Assembly (NCBI RefSeq): GCF_947503795.1
Contig: NZ_CANNEZ010000001.1
Span: 2,327,260 to 2,391,259, forward strand
DNA: 64,000 nucleotides
Direction of reading: 5' to 3'
Source of the DNA: an uncultured Jannaschia sp.
Lineage (GTDB): Bacteria; Pseudomonadota; Alphaproteobacteria; Rhodobacterales; Rhodobacteraceae
Every line of letters starts with the position of its first letter. The stretch's first letter is position 1. The translations under genes and the position numbers were made by a program. Under the pieces are notes generated by a model. That model searched no databases. It was not told the origin of the DNA and was given only the letters and a program-made list of their open reading frames with translations. Shown here in pieces: positions 1 to 8,366 of the stretch.

Positions 1-90
1 CCGAATTATTCTCGCAAAGTCAGTGCGTTAACCGTATTGTCGCCGCATCACGTAAAGGGGTGCGGCTGCATAAAGTCAGTCACAACAACC

Positions 91-114
91 AGTTGCCTGC
101 CGGATGCGGCAACT
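91..114 (+). terminator. Hairpin with short T-run, possible terminator
   Basis: A 7-bp inverted repeat (AGTTGCC / GGCAACT) with a 10-nt loop is followed on the + strand by CTCTTTTA. It could end a + strand gene lying left of the window. Bases 1-172 hold no supported gene. The nonamer AAAGTCAGT occurs twice, at 16-24 and 72-80. Confidence 0.3.
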
Positions 115-172
115 CTTTTATCTCGCGCTCCATTGGTGCGCCGTATCGGGGGCTGTGTCTCGTCAAAACTAC

Positions 173-1009
173 TCAGTGAAAGCTTCCCTGAAAGCTGGTC
201 GCCGTGAGCGACACATGCGCATCAAGCGGTGGGCGCAACTCGAAGGCCTTGGGCGTTCGTGCGAAGTTCCAGAGGCGAAACAAGCACCATTCCTCGCGCC
301 GTTCATCTGCCACTGCAAGCTCATTGCGGGAGACATGGAACGGCGTGCGTTCCCACCCGTTTGTGGTCTTCACCTCGATGAGACGCTGCCGTCCGTCTGC
401 ATCGAAACTGGCAATATCATAGCCCGCGCCATCCCCGTCTTCTTCGGACACCCAGCGGATTTGCTGCGCCAAGTCCGCCCTCCCCGCTGCGGTCAGCGTG
501 TCGCGCTCGTGCTTCAAGACGCGCTCTTCTCCGGCCTTGCCAAGGGCGCGGTTGCGTTCGTCCCGCGCGGCCACGTCGAATTTCTTGGCGATGTGGAGCA
601 TCTGCCCAAGCTCGTCAGGCGGCGGTTGGTTGGTCAACGTCGGTGCAGGCCCGACCCAGAGTTGCGCCGCCTCGGCCATGCCGTCTACTGGCCGGGAAGA
701 AAGGGTGCGGTGCGTCCAGCCGGGGTTAATAGCCAGCCATCGTGCGACGGCGTCGACCAGGCTGGTCTGGAAGTTGAACGCCGGTTTGTACCCGGTGATC
801 CAGACCTCACCGAGCCCTTTGAGAACGGCACTGATGTTCTGATGTTTGAACTCAACCGACCCGTCCGAACGGTTGTTGAGGAGCGGCAGAAGCTGCCGCC
901 GATGCTCCGCTTTGTTGTAGGGACGGCCTGCCACATCGTTAGCCAGCATCGCGAAGTAATCCCCGACGATCAGGTCATTTTCTGCATCTGTCCACGCTTG
1001 GCTCGACAT
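173..1009 (-). CDS. DUF3883 domain protein (PD-(D/E)XK-like), island-associated
   Basis: 278 aa. The C-terminal half (about residues 155-275) matches the DUF3883 ('protein NO VEIN' C-terminal) pattern: a GKAGEERV helix, then GYDI around residue 198 and LIEVKTT around 210-216. The spacing of Asp198 and the Glu212-x-Lys214 triplet is what a PD-(D/E)XK nuclease core would show, so nuclease activity is possible but inferred. The first 150 residues contain no domain I recognise. It lies back to back with the DUF262-HEPN-Dcm-Vsr operon across 269 bp and has the same lower GC, so it probably belongs to the island. DUF3883 is often found on defence and helicase proteins. A long antisense reading frame covers the same bases but looks like a shadow. 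Confidence 0.8.
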   Translation of the reverse strand: MSSQAWTDAENDLIVGDYFAMLANDVAGRPYNKAEHRRQLLPLLNNRSDGSVEFKHQNISAVLKGLGEVWITGYKPAFNFQTSLVDAVARWLAINPGWTHRTLSSRPVDGMAEAAQLWVGPAPTLTNQPPPDELGQMLHIAKKFDVAARDERNRALGKAGEERVLKHERDTLTAAGRADLAQQIRWVSEEDGDGAGYDIASFDADGRQRLIEVKTTNGWERTPFHVSRNELAVADERREEWCLFRLWNFARTPKAFELRPPLDAHVSLTATSFQGSFH

Positions 1010-1278
1010 CGCGTCAGACTAGGGGAAGGTCTGGCCGATGTCACGAAATCGCGGGATGCGGGAAGTCTGTTGGATTGCATTTCGACGGTCACGGACACGT
1101 CAAAGCGTACGGTGTGCATGGCCCCTTAGTATGCCGCACAAAAGAACAGCTGGATAGCGGACATCACGCACGGTCAAAAACCGGCGAAAAACGACCAATT
1201 TTGGGAATCCCGCAGTAGGAATCGGGTGGACTATCTGGGGTGAATTGTGGTCTATAGGTACTATATGTGGGGTTGCAA

Positions 1279-2409
1279 ATGGCTCAAACGTCAAAGAGAA
1301 GGCTTCCTGACCCGGCACAGGTTGACGAGGCGGAGAAGCAAATCAGGGAGTATTCTAGGACCGTGAAATTCACGGTAACGGAGTATTCCTTTGAATTCAT
1401 TGTGCAAAAGCTGAAAGCAGACAGGTATTATGTACCGGGCTATCAGCGTGAGTTCGTTTGGACGCCGGCCAAACAGTCCAAATTCATCGAGTCCGTGTTC
1501 ATGGGGTTGCCGATTCCGTTCGTGTTCTTCTGGCAGGACGAAGAAGGCAGAATGGAAATCGTCGACGGTTCTCAACGCATAAGAACGATACGCGACTTCA
1601 TGGACGATAAGGTTGCCCTACGAGGGTTGGAGACCCTGCCTGCCGCTAACGGTCTGCGTTTCTCGGACTTCGCGCCCTCTCGGCGACTGATGTTCTCGGA
1701 GAAGTCCCTGAGGGTCATCATCCTCGACAACTCCACGGATGCCGTGACGCGCACGGAGATGTTCGCACGAATCAATACAGGTGGGACGACTGCAAACGAT
1801 GCCGAAGTGAGGCGCGGCAGCTTGCCCGGGCCATTTATGGACATGGTCATCGAGTTGGCCGATTCGCCCGAGTTTGTCGAACTGACACCGATAAGCCGAT
1901 CCTTGGTAGATAAGCGAGAACGCGAAGAGTTGGTGACACGATTTTTCGCTTATCTGGAGAGTTTCGACCCGACGCTTGTCGCCTCGGATGGGGGTAATGG
2001 CGATATCCCGAGCTACAAGGAAGAGCCTAGGCGGTTCTATTTTTCCTTTGTCAAGGAAGCTAACGACCGGATCTCTTCTGAAATAGAACAAGATGATACG
2101 TCTCCTACTGCCGACGCAATGCGTGAAGAGTTCCTTCGGACGCTGCAATTCGTGAACGCGGTTTCGCCAAATGGCTTCACGAAATCACAGACGGGCAATC
2201 AGGTTCCACGTGTGAGGTTTGAGTCCATCGCCGTTGGCTCGGCATTGGCGTTGCGCGCCGATCCAGATCTTTTGCTGCGTTCACCAGATATAACTCCGTT
2301 GTTGGAATCCGCCCCTTTTAAGGAAGCAACAAAATCGGACGCTGCAAACGTTAAGAGCAAGCTTCTAGGCCGTATTAGGCTAGTCAGAGATTGGTTGGCA
2401 GAACGATGA
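1279..2409 (+). CDS. DUF262 (GmrS/ParB-like) domain protein
   Basis: 376 aa from the ATG at 1279, which has GGGG six bases upstream; a GTG at 1267 would add four residues. The DUF262 fold is visible: YQREFVW near residue 56, IESVFMGLPIP near 70-80, the nucleotide-binding DGSQR motif at about 96-100, and ARINTGGT near 164. In GmrSD type IV systems this domain is the NTP-dependent sensor and is fused or paired with a DUF1524 HNH nuclease; no HNH motif is present here. The stop codon overlaps the HEPN gene start by 4 nt (ATGA), so the two are translationally coupled. I infer a sensor or regulatory NTPase for the downstream effectors. Confidence 0.88.
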   Translation: MAQTSKRRLPDPAQVDEAEKQIREYSRTVKFTVTEYSFEFIVQKLKADRYYVPGYQREFVWTPAKQSKFIESVFMGLPIPFVFFWQDEEGRMEIVDGSQRIRTIRDFMDDKVALRGLETLPAANGLRFSDFAPSRRLMFSEKSLRVIILDNSTDAVTRTEMFARINTGGTTANDAEVRRGSLPGPFMDMVIELADSPEFVELTPISRSLVDKREREELVTRFFAYLESFDPTLVASDGGNGDIPSYKEEPRRFYFSFVKEANDRISSEIEQDDTSPTADAMREEFLRTLQFVNAVSPNGFTKSQTGNQVPRVRFESIAVGSALALRADPDLLLRSPDITPLLESAPFKEATKSDAANVKSKLLGRIRLVRDWLAER

Positions 2410-3122
2410 TTGATGTTCTAAGCCACCTTGACGAGCGGGAAGAAGAATTTGCGCGACATTTGTCGATCGCGCGAATGCTTGAGGCACGCGTGGATGACTT
2501 GGTCGACGAGGGCGATATCCATGTCGAAGTGCGGCACATAAATACATTGAAGTCCGGCCTGTTGATCCACCTCTACAATATCGTTGAGGCAATCACGACT
2601 AGGACACTCACTGCTGTCGGTCAAACTGTCGTGACGGAAGCACCCCGCCGTTGGACAGCGTTGGTATTGAAAGAGTGGGTACGTTCGGAAATCTGGAGTG
2701 GCGAAGAGAGGATTGGTGATGGAGCGCTGAGGCGACTAACTCAGGTCAGTGGCACGTTGGCATCCGGCAACAATCCGACTGAATTTGTGGTCAAAGGAGA
2801 ACCAGGTAGTTGGGATGACAAGTCCATCCGCAAAGTGGCTGAACGCCTCGGCTGCCAACTGGTGCTTTCGCGCAGGATCAAGCGAGCAGCTTACGAAAAG
2901 GCCTTCCGAGATGACACCACGGCTTTGGAGTATCTTGCGCGAAAAAGAAATGCTATCGCACACGGTGCAAGCACATTCGAGGGTGGTGCAAACGAACTCA
3001 CGTTGGATGACCTAGAAGGTCTGGCTAGACGCGTATTGCCTTATCTTCGAGCTGTTTCGGAGTCCTACCAAACTTTCTTGGAAAGCAAGAAATACCTGAT
3101 CGAAGCGGAGATTGTTGCATGA
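2406..3122 (+). CDS. MAE_28990/MAE_18760-like HEPN protein, putative RNase
   Basis: 238 aa. The ATG at 2406 overlaps the DUF262 stop by 4 nt and is preferred over an upstream in-frame codon at 2391. An HEPN catalytic-type motif R-x4-H is present as RNAIAH at residues 181-186, next to a helical N-terminal half with several conserved polar positions. HEPN proteins of this family are predicted metal-independent RNases in conflict systems and are frequently paired with DUF262 proteins. The 3' end overlaps dcm by 4 nt. Its likely job (inferred) is an abortive-infection effector released when the modification module is disturbed. Family assignment rests on the motif, size and neighbour. Confidence 0.8.
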   Translation: MIDVLSHLDEREEEFARHLSIARMLEARVDDLVDEGDIHVEVRHINTLKSGLLIHLYNIVEAITTRTLTAVGQTVVTEAPRRWTALVLKEWVRSEIWSGEERIGDGALRRLTQVSGTLASGNNPTEFVVKGEPGSWDDKSIRKVAERLGCQLVLSRRIKRAAYEKAFRDDTTALEYLARKRNAIAHGASTFEGGANELTLDDLEGLARRVLPYLRAVSESYQTFLESKKYLIEAEIVA

Positions 3123-4174
3123 ACTGCGAACACCAGATTATTGCAGTGGATCTGTTCTGCGGTGTCGGAGGTTTGACGCATGGTTTAACGCGTGCTGGCG
3201 TTCAAGTTCGAATTGGGGTGGATTTGGATCCTGCATGCCGTTTTCCACTGGAAGCTAACAATTCTGCCAAATTCATTGAAGCCGATGTTGCGGAGCTTGA
3301 TCCCTCTGAGATCGCATCGGTATTTGAAGCCTCAGAGATTTCCCTCTTGGCAGGTTGCGCTCCATGCCAACCCTTTTCGTCGTATTCGCAATCAGCGAGA
3401 CGAAATGGACCACATGATGATTGGGAGTTGCTGTCTTCGTTTTCCGAACTTGTCCTTGCCGTTCGACCGACGCTAGTCACGATGGAGAACGTGCCACCGC
3501 TCCAAAAGCAGCAGATTTTCCGAGACTTCGTAAGTGCATTGGACGAGGCTGGATATTTCGTTGATTTTGCAGTGGTAGATGGTCGCAACATCGGTCTGCC
3601 ACAGCAACGGCAACGTTTGGTATTGGTCGCATCTCTCCTTGGACCGATCACAATCCCGGAGTCAGCGAAACCGCCGGTCACCGTAAGAGATGCCATTTCT
3701 GACCTGCCGCCTATAGAAGCGGGGACAGCAGACCTAAACGATCCCCTCCATGCGTCCGCCTCATTAAGTGAGTTGAACTTGGAGCGAATCCGCCATTCAA
3801 AACCTGGCGGAACTTGGAGAGACTGGCCGGAAGAAATCGTCGCTGCCTGCCATAAACGAAGTACAGGCTCGACATACCCATCGGTTTACGGACGGATGGA
3901 GTGGGATAAACCGTCGCCAACCATGACGACGCAATGTTATGGGTTTGGAAATGGTCGGTTCGGACACCCCGAGCAGGATCGCGCAATCAGTCTTCGCGAA
4001 GCGGCGATGCTGCAGAGCTTTCCGAAGGATTATGACCTCGTTGCACCTGGTGCGACGATCAATTTTAACGTCTTGGGACGCATGATCGGCAATGCGGTTC
4101 CAGTGCTCCTAGGCGAATTCATCGGTGAGATTCTCGTAGAGCACGTTAGGACTCATGACGACAAGCTTGGCTGA
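3119..4174 (+). CDS. dcm: DNA (cytosine-5-)-methyltransferase
   Basis: 351 aa, a typical length for a type II C5 methylase. Motif I (SAM binding) is DLFCGVGG at 11-18. Motif IV has the catalytic Cys83 in GCAPCQPFS, motif VI is ENV at 123-125, motif VIII is QQRQR near 162-166, and the C-terminal motifs IX/X include REAAMLQSFP and GNAVP. It transfers a methyl group from SAM to C5 of cytosine at a specific, here unknown, target. ATGA coupling to the HEPN gene and a 20-nt overlap with vsr make it part of one operon. No conventional restriction endonuclease gene lies beside it; the Vsr protein or the HEPN/DUF262/GHKL proteins may supply the restriction side. Confidence 0.95.
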   Translation: MNCEHQIIAVDLFCGVGGLTHGLTRAGVQVRIGVDLDPACRFPLEANNSAKFIEADVAELDPSEIASVFEASEISLLAGCAPCQPFSSYSQSARRNGPHDDWELLSSFSELVLAVRPTLVTMENVPPLQKQQIFRDFVSALDEAGYFVDFAVVDGRNIGLPQQRQRLVLVASLLGPITIPESAKPPVTVRDAISDLPPIEAGTADLNDPLHASASLSELNLERIRHSKPGGTWRDWPEEIVAACHKRSTGSTYPSVYGRMEWDKPSPTMTTQCYGFGNGRFGHPEQDRAISLREAAMLQSFPKDYDLVAPGATINFNVLGRMIGNAVPVLLGEFIGEILVEHVRTHDDKLG

Positions 4175-4577
4175 GGCACCAAATATCGAACCCGCGCGCT
4201 CTGCGCTAATGCGGCGGATTGGGCCGAAGAACACAAAGCCTGAAATGGTGGTTCGGCAGACTTTGCACCGTTTGGGCTATCGTTTTCGCTTGCATGCCAA
4301 AGAGCTGCCCGGACGGCCTGACATCGTGTTTCGCCCGCGGAAGAAGGTGATATTTGTTCATGGCTGTTTCTGGCATCGCCATCCAGGTTGTCGAAAGTCC
4401 ACGTCGCCCAAGACAAGGAGAGAGTTTTGGGAGGCAAAGTTTGCGGCGAACCAGGCGCGTGACGCACGGGTTCAAGAAGACTTAATTGCTCTTGGATGGC
4501 AGTGTCTAATCATCTGGGAGTGCGAAACTTCGGATCTCATCTGTCTAGAAGATCGACTTAAGGTGTTCCTAAGGTGA
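4155..4577 (+). CDS. vsr: Very short patch repair (Vsr) endonuclease
   Basis: 140 aa, the normal Vsr length. The catalytic Asp sits in GRPDIVF (Asp56), followed by the zinc-site region FVHGCFWHRHPGC (about 68-79) and the C-terminal helix pattern RVQEDLIALGW. E. coli Vsr nicks T:G mismatches left by deamination of 5-methylcytosine, and its gene overlaps dcm just as here (20 nt, different frame). Vsr homologues also act as restriction nucleases in some island systems, so either repair or restriction is possible. The overlap makes co-translation with dcm likely. Confidence 0.93.
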   Translation: MTTSLAEAPNIEPARSALMRRIGPKNTKPEMVVRQTLHRLGYRFRLHAKELPGRPDIVFRPRKKVIFVHGCFWHRHPGCRKSTSPKTRREFWEAKFAANQARDARVQEDLIALGWQCLIIWECETSDLICLEDRLKVFLR

Positions 4578-4693
4578 GCTAAGAAGATGATGTCGTTCAA
4601 AGTAAGTAAATTTGTGATCCGAAAAGCCGGTGTCTCTCAAACTGGCACCTGTGACGAAAACCTTTTATCACTACCGTCAATCGGAGTTTCAAA

Positions 4694-6373
4694 ATGAACG
4701 ATGACCGAAAATCCGAGCAGTTTCGTTTTGAGCTGTCACTCAGTGTCCTCAACCACCTTGGGAGGAACCTTTACAGAAACTTCGTTACCGTACTCGGGGA
4801 AGCGATCTCGAATTCATGGGACGCCGATTCAAAGAATGTCTGGATCGATATTGATCGGTCGAACTCTTCGTTCTCCATCAAGGATGATGGGGTTGGAATG
4901 GACGCTGGCGATTTCCAAAACAAGTTTCTCAAAATCGGATACTCCAAACGTAAAGATGGAAAGAGGCTCTCAGATGGAAAAAGGCCGTTCATCGGAGCTA
5001 AAGGAATTGGAAAACTTGCGCTGCTCTCTTGTGCGGACCGCATCGCAATCTTCACCAAAACCGAGACGACGGAATATGTCGGAGGCGCAATCGACAATAA
5101 CGATCTCGATCGTGCGATCACCGACGACCTCACACCGCAGCAGTATGAGTTAGAGGGTTTGGACCCCAGCATAGTCGGCGACCTGATGACTGATCATCCT
5201 CGCGGAACGATCATCGTATTTCAGAATATGAAGGAGAAAATGAAGAACTCGGAGGCCTACATCAAGAAGATCTTGGCGATGAGCTTCAAGTTTTCGCTCT
5301 TCGATCCTGAATTCAATATCTATGTAAACGGAGAACGGGTTACGGTTAACGACCTAAGTGATCTTTCCGGTAACACCGAATTCTTGTGGATCATCAACAA
5401 ATATGATGACGCCTTCACTTCAGGAATGCAAAAACTGAAGGCAGAGCCGAATGGGGTTGTCACAGATTTGCCGATCAAGGGCTTCCTGGCAACTGTCGTA
5501 AAACCGCGAGATGCAAAGATCAGCATGACCGAAGAAAGGGCGTCGGTCGATCTCTTCGTAAACGGACGCCTGCGCGAAAAGAATATTCTTCGTCATATTC
5601 CGACACAACGAATTCTCGAAAGCTACCTCTACGGCCAAGTTCACTATGATAGCATGGACCGCACGGGCAAGGATCCGTTCACCAGTAGCCGTGAGGGTAT
5701 TGTCGAAGACGACGCTTCCTTTAATGAGCTTCTGGAGTACCTCAAGAAAGATTTGGTGCCGAGGATACTCGACGAGTGGGATGCTTTGCGTCTTAGTAGG
5801 GACGAAGAGGGTGATGACGAAAACCCGCGCGTTTCCAAGAAGCAACGAAAAGCCAAGGCCCTTGTGTCAGAGACCGAAAAGGAGTTCTCCCCTCCGCCTG
5901 GGACGCCGCAGCGAGGTGAAGTCGAGGATTGGCTTAGAAGACTTCGACCCGATGCCGAGTTCAATATCTCCGCCTATATCGACTGTTTTCTCTCGGAGAA
6001 CCTAATTCGACAATTCATAAAAAACCAATCACTTCCTCTAACCAAGCCAGCCGTGGATGAGATCGAAAAATGGAAAAAAAGAGAAGAAGAAAACCTCGCA
6101 GCTGCGAACATCAGCTACGATATAACTCGCTCTGTTGACGACCTAGGGCACCTTGGGATGAAGGAGCTTAGCATTATGTCGGAAGGCGGAAAGAATGACT
6201 CCAGCGGTAGGCCGACCCCGTTATATCAGGACCAAACGACCTACACCCCAATTCGAAATGCAGTGGGCCATACCAGCCTGCTCACCTCAAATGCGAAAAC
6301 GCAGTTGAGCATAACCCTTGAGAACATCAAGGCGCGCTTAGCTCGGTTACTGGAAAGGGTCAGAACGAGCTAG
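4694..6373 (+). CDS. GHKL (Hsp90/MutL/MORC-like) ATPase
   Basis: 559 aa. The N-terminal Bergerat fold is clear: N-box with Glu36 and Asn40 (GEAISNSWDAD), G1 box DDGVGMD at 64-70, and G2 box GAKGIGK at 101-107. The middle part resembles the S5-like second domain of MORC/MutL ATPases, with a flexible, charged, lysine-rich stretch around 375-400. The C-terminal 100 residues hold no motif I know. It starts 116 bp after vsr with GGAG at 4683-4686 before the ATG, so it may have its own promoter but is co-oriented. GHKL ATPases beside Dcm and Vsr are known from predicted restriction systems. The proposed role is an ATP-driven DNA clamp or translocating partner (inferred). Confidence 0.85.
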   Translation: MNDDRKSEQFRFELSLSVLNHLGRNLYRNFVTVLGEAISNSWDADSKNVWIDIDRSNSSFSIKDDGVGMDAGDFQNKFLKIGYSKRKDGKRLSDGKRPFIGAKGIGKLALLSCADRIAIFTKTETTEYVGGAIDNNDLDRAITDDLTPQQYELEGLDPSIVGDLMTDHPRGTIIVFQNMKEKMKNSEAYIKKILAMSFKFSLFDPEFNIYVNGERVTVNDLSDLSGNTEFLWIINKYDDAFTSGMQKLKAEPNGVVTDLPIKGFLATVVKPRDAKISMTEERASVDLFVNGRLREKNILRHIPTQRILESYLYGQVHYDSMDRTGKDPFTSSREGIVEDDASFNELLEYLKKDLVPRILDEWDALRLSRDEEGDDENPRVSKKQRKAKALVSETEKEFSPPPGTPQRGEVEDWLRRLRPDAEFNISAYIDCFLSENLIRQFIKNQSLPLTKPAVDEIEKWKKREEENLAAANISYDITRSVDDLGHLGMKELSIMSEGGKNDSSGRPTPLYQDQTTYTPIRNAVGHTSLLTSNAKTQLSITLENIKARLARLLERVRTS

Positions 6374-6414
6374 CTCGCCAAAACGAACCGCTTCGGAATA
6401 GCCGGATCTAAGGT

Positions 6415-6582
6415 CTACGTTCGATCCTTTGCTACACTGTCGTAGAGTTCTCTTTGCGTGGCCTCGAAGCGCTTTTGAAAGGGCCGTATTCGACAAAGTA
6501 CATCTTCGACGCTTTGCGAGACCTTTTCAGAGCTAGAGTTGGTCGCTTCAGCAGCGGACCATAGAAGAATGAAGATTTTCAC
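6415..6582 (-). CDS. Possible 55-aa small protein, unrecognised
   Basis: A GTG-initiated frame convergent with the GHKL ATPase gene. The product has a short hydrophobic N-terminus (IFILLWSAA) followed by a charged, helix-prone tail that could form a coiled coil. There is no strong ribosome binding site, and an in-frame stop lies three codons upstream of the GTG. It could be a real small island protein, the fragment of a decayed gene, or chance; I do not assign a function. Confidence 0.2.
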   Translation of the reverse strand: MKIFILLWSAAEATNSSSEKVSQSVEDVLCRIRPFQKRFEATQRELYDSVAKDRT

Positions 6583-6657
6583 CGCTTCTTAGAACCGAGC
6601 GAATCCTCGGCCACTTCACTTGAATCGACAATTTTGCCCGAATTTGCTGCACGTTTT

Positions 6658-6674
6658 GCTGCACAATGTGCAGC
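6658..6674. repeat. Perfect palindrome with adjacent direct repeat
   Basis: GCTGCAC-AAT-GTGCAGC is a 7+3+7 perfect inverted repeat. The decamer TTTGCTGCAC also occurs twice in direct orientation (6643-6652 and 6655-6664). This is compatible with a protein-binding site or recombinase arm site at the island edge; its function is not shown. Confidence 0.4.
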
Positions 6675-6743
6675 GCATCCAAATCAGGCTTCAACCAAAA
6701 TCAACAACTTAAAGGATTGATAAGGCACAACTTTCGGACTTCG

Positions 6744-6755
6744 TCTCCGCCACCA
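6744..6755 (+). other. tmRNA/tRNA 3'-end-like fragment, possible att remnant
   Basis: TCTCCGCCACCA, preceded at 6731-6738 by CTTTCGGA, resembles the T-arm/acceptor end of an alphaproteobacterial tmRNA or tRNA-Ser. No complete RNA gene can be folded here. If real, it marks where the island joined the chromosome. The match is short and could be chance. Confidence 0.2.
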
Positions 6756-7442
6756 CCCCATTTGCCACGTCACCTTGGGCTGCGCGGACACCCGCGAAGC
6801 CGCTGTCGTTCAGTCGTTTTCAGGCAAGTCGCGATCTCTGGGCATCGTTCGTTTTGCCTGCTTCTGTCCCACTGCGTGGTATGATGTGAGGGATGGAGTC
6901 GGCGGCGCATTCCGGTCGGCTGGCACGGATCTTTGCAGCGGATCTCGGCCGGAAGCCACATGGCGACGGAAGCGGCCAGTACCTCGTCACCGATCGATCC
7001 GGCGCAGATCACGATCGGTCCGTCCGCCGCGTGGCATTGGTGTCCGTCCTGCAGACGACATTGCGTGATTTGAAAGACCCGACCGGCGCTATCGGCACAC
7101 GTTCTTCGTGCCGTTCTTCCCCTGACCCGAGACGACCATGTCGTACCGCCGATCGCCGCCACCTCCCTCCGTCTCATTGGACGAGAATGCCACGCCAAGC
7201 AGATCGCCATCTTAGCGCTTCGCGTCACAAATGCGGTCTGGGCCTCAATGAATTCAGCAGAAGTTTGAGGCTATCGGCGCTGTCGCGTGACCACTCGCGA
7301 CAGGGTTCGATGGTCACCGGTCCGCGCCCTCGCCCTTGCCGAACCCGCCTCCGCAGAGACCTCGTCTGGATCGTCGATCGCGAAACGGACGGTTGCTTCG
7401 GCGAAACACTGTCCGCGCGCTGGGCGTTCAAAGGCGTGCTGC

Positions 7443-8327
7443 CTAGCCGTTCCGGTGCACCTTGACGTGATCGACGAAGGCGCGGAGCGCGGGCGGCATC
7501 AGACGGCGCTCGGTGTAGTAGAGCGACGGCGCGTCGAAGGGCGGGGTCCAGTCGCCCATCACCGTCTCGAGCGTCCCCGCGGTGAGGTCGGCGGCGGCAT
7601 ATTCGTCGAAGAGATAGGCCAGGCCGAGCCCTGCCCGCGCCGCGACGAGCTCGATGCCGTTCACGCGCAGCGCGCCTTGGGGAACGAATTCGACCGGTCG
7701 ACCGTCTTTCTCCAGCGACCATGGCAAGGCCGTGCCGCCGGCGAAGACATGGGCGATGCAGTCGTGATCGGCCAGATCCTCGGGGGTCTCGGGCCGGCCC
7801 CGCGCGTCCAGATAGGCAGGGCTGCCGACCACGACCATGCGCTGCGGCGCGCCGAGCCGGACCGCGATCATGTCCCCGTCGAGCCGGTCGTCATAGCGCA
7901 CGCCGGCGTCGAAGCCGCCCGCGACGATGTCGATCAGGTCGCTCTGGGCCAGGAGTTCGAAGCTCACGCCCGGATGGATCGCGGCGAAGGAGGCGACCAG
8001 CGACATCAGGCGCAACTCCAGGGCCGGGCGCGGCCCGTTGATGCGGATGCGGCCCGTGAGCGTGTCGCCGCCCTGGATCGGCCGGGCCGCGTCGGCGAGC
8101 ACGGCTGCGGCATCGGCCACGCGCGCGTTCAGGCGCCGTCCCTCCTCGGTCAGGGCGACGGACCGGGTCGACCGGTTGAAGAGGCGGACGCCCATTCGCG
8201 CCTCGAGCTCGCGGATGCGCTCGGAGAGCGTCGAGGGCGCGAGGCCGAGCTCGGCCGCGGCGGCACGGAAGCTGAGGCGACGGGCGAGGACGGAGAACTG
8301 GTGGAGCGTATCGAGGCTGGGGCGCAT
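7443..8327 (-). CDS. LysR-family transcriptional regulator
   Basis: 294 aa from the ATG at 8327; longer frames upstream run through the divergent promoter and are rejected. The N-terminal winged HTH (residues about 1-60; AELGLAPSTLSERIRELEARMG) is typical of the group resembling AaeR/DsdC. The C-terminal periplasmic-binding-like effector domain follows (RIRINGPRPALE onward). It is divergently transcribed from the SDR gene, with 114 bp between them that contain an inverted repeat, so it most likely controls that SDR and itself. The effector is unknown. Confidence 0.92.
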   Translation of the reverse strand: MRPSLDTLHQFSVLARRLSFRAAAAELGLAPSTLSERIRELEARMGVRLFNRSTRSVALTEEGRRLNARVADAAAVLADAARPIQGGDTLTGRIRINGPRPALELRLMSLVASFAAIHPGVSFELLAQSDLIDIVAGGFDAGVRYDDRLDGDMIAVRLGAPQRMVVVGSPAYLDARGRPETPEDLADHDCIAHVFAGGTALPWSLEKDGRPVEFVPQGALRVNGIELVAARAGLGLAYLFDEYAAADLTAGTLETVMGDWTPPFDAPSLYYTERRLMPPALRAFVDHVKVHRNG

Positions 8328-8344
8328 GGACTCATCGTTCGGAT

Positions 8345-8366
8345 ATCCGGACAGGCTATGCCGGAT
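8345..8366. promoter_or_regulatory. Candidate LysR operator between regulator and SDR
   Basis: ATCCGG-N10-CCGGAT is a perfect 6-bp inverted repeat in the 114-bp divergent spacer, close to the regulator start. The layout fits a LysR recognition site; the call is from symmetry and position only. Confidence 0.4.

Larger units (their letters stand above)
6374..7442. other. Island right flank, about 1 kb without a recognisable gene
   Basis: Open frames on both strands here are short, mutually overlapping and show no family features, so I read this as non-coding or decayed DNA between the lower-GC defence island and the high-GC chromosome. It contains one possible small frame (6415-6582, listed separately), a perfect palindrome (6658-6674) and a short stretch resembling the 3' end of a tmRNA/tRNA (6744-6755). 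No integrase survives. Confidence 0.5.

Noticed and set aside
104..1129. 341-codon + strand frame over the DUF3883 gene
   Set aside because: It is antisense to a gene with clear family motifs and itself shows no motif; a shadow.
1279..2409. Complete GmrSD type IV restriction system
   Set aside because: The DUF1524 HNH half is missing; only the DUF262 half is present.
6700..6770. Complete tmRNA or tRNA gene
   Set aside because: Only a short 3'-end-like stretch; no cloverleaf or tag region can be assembled.
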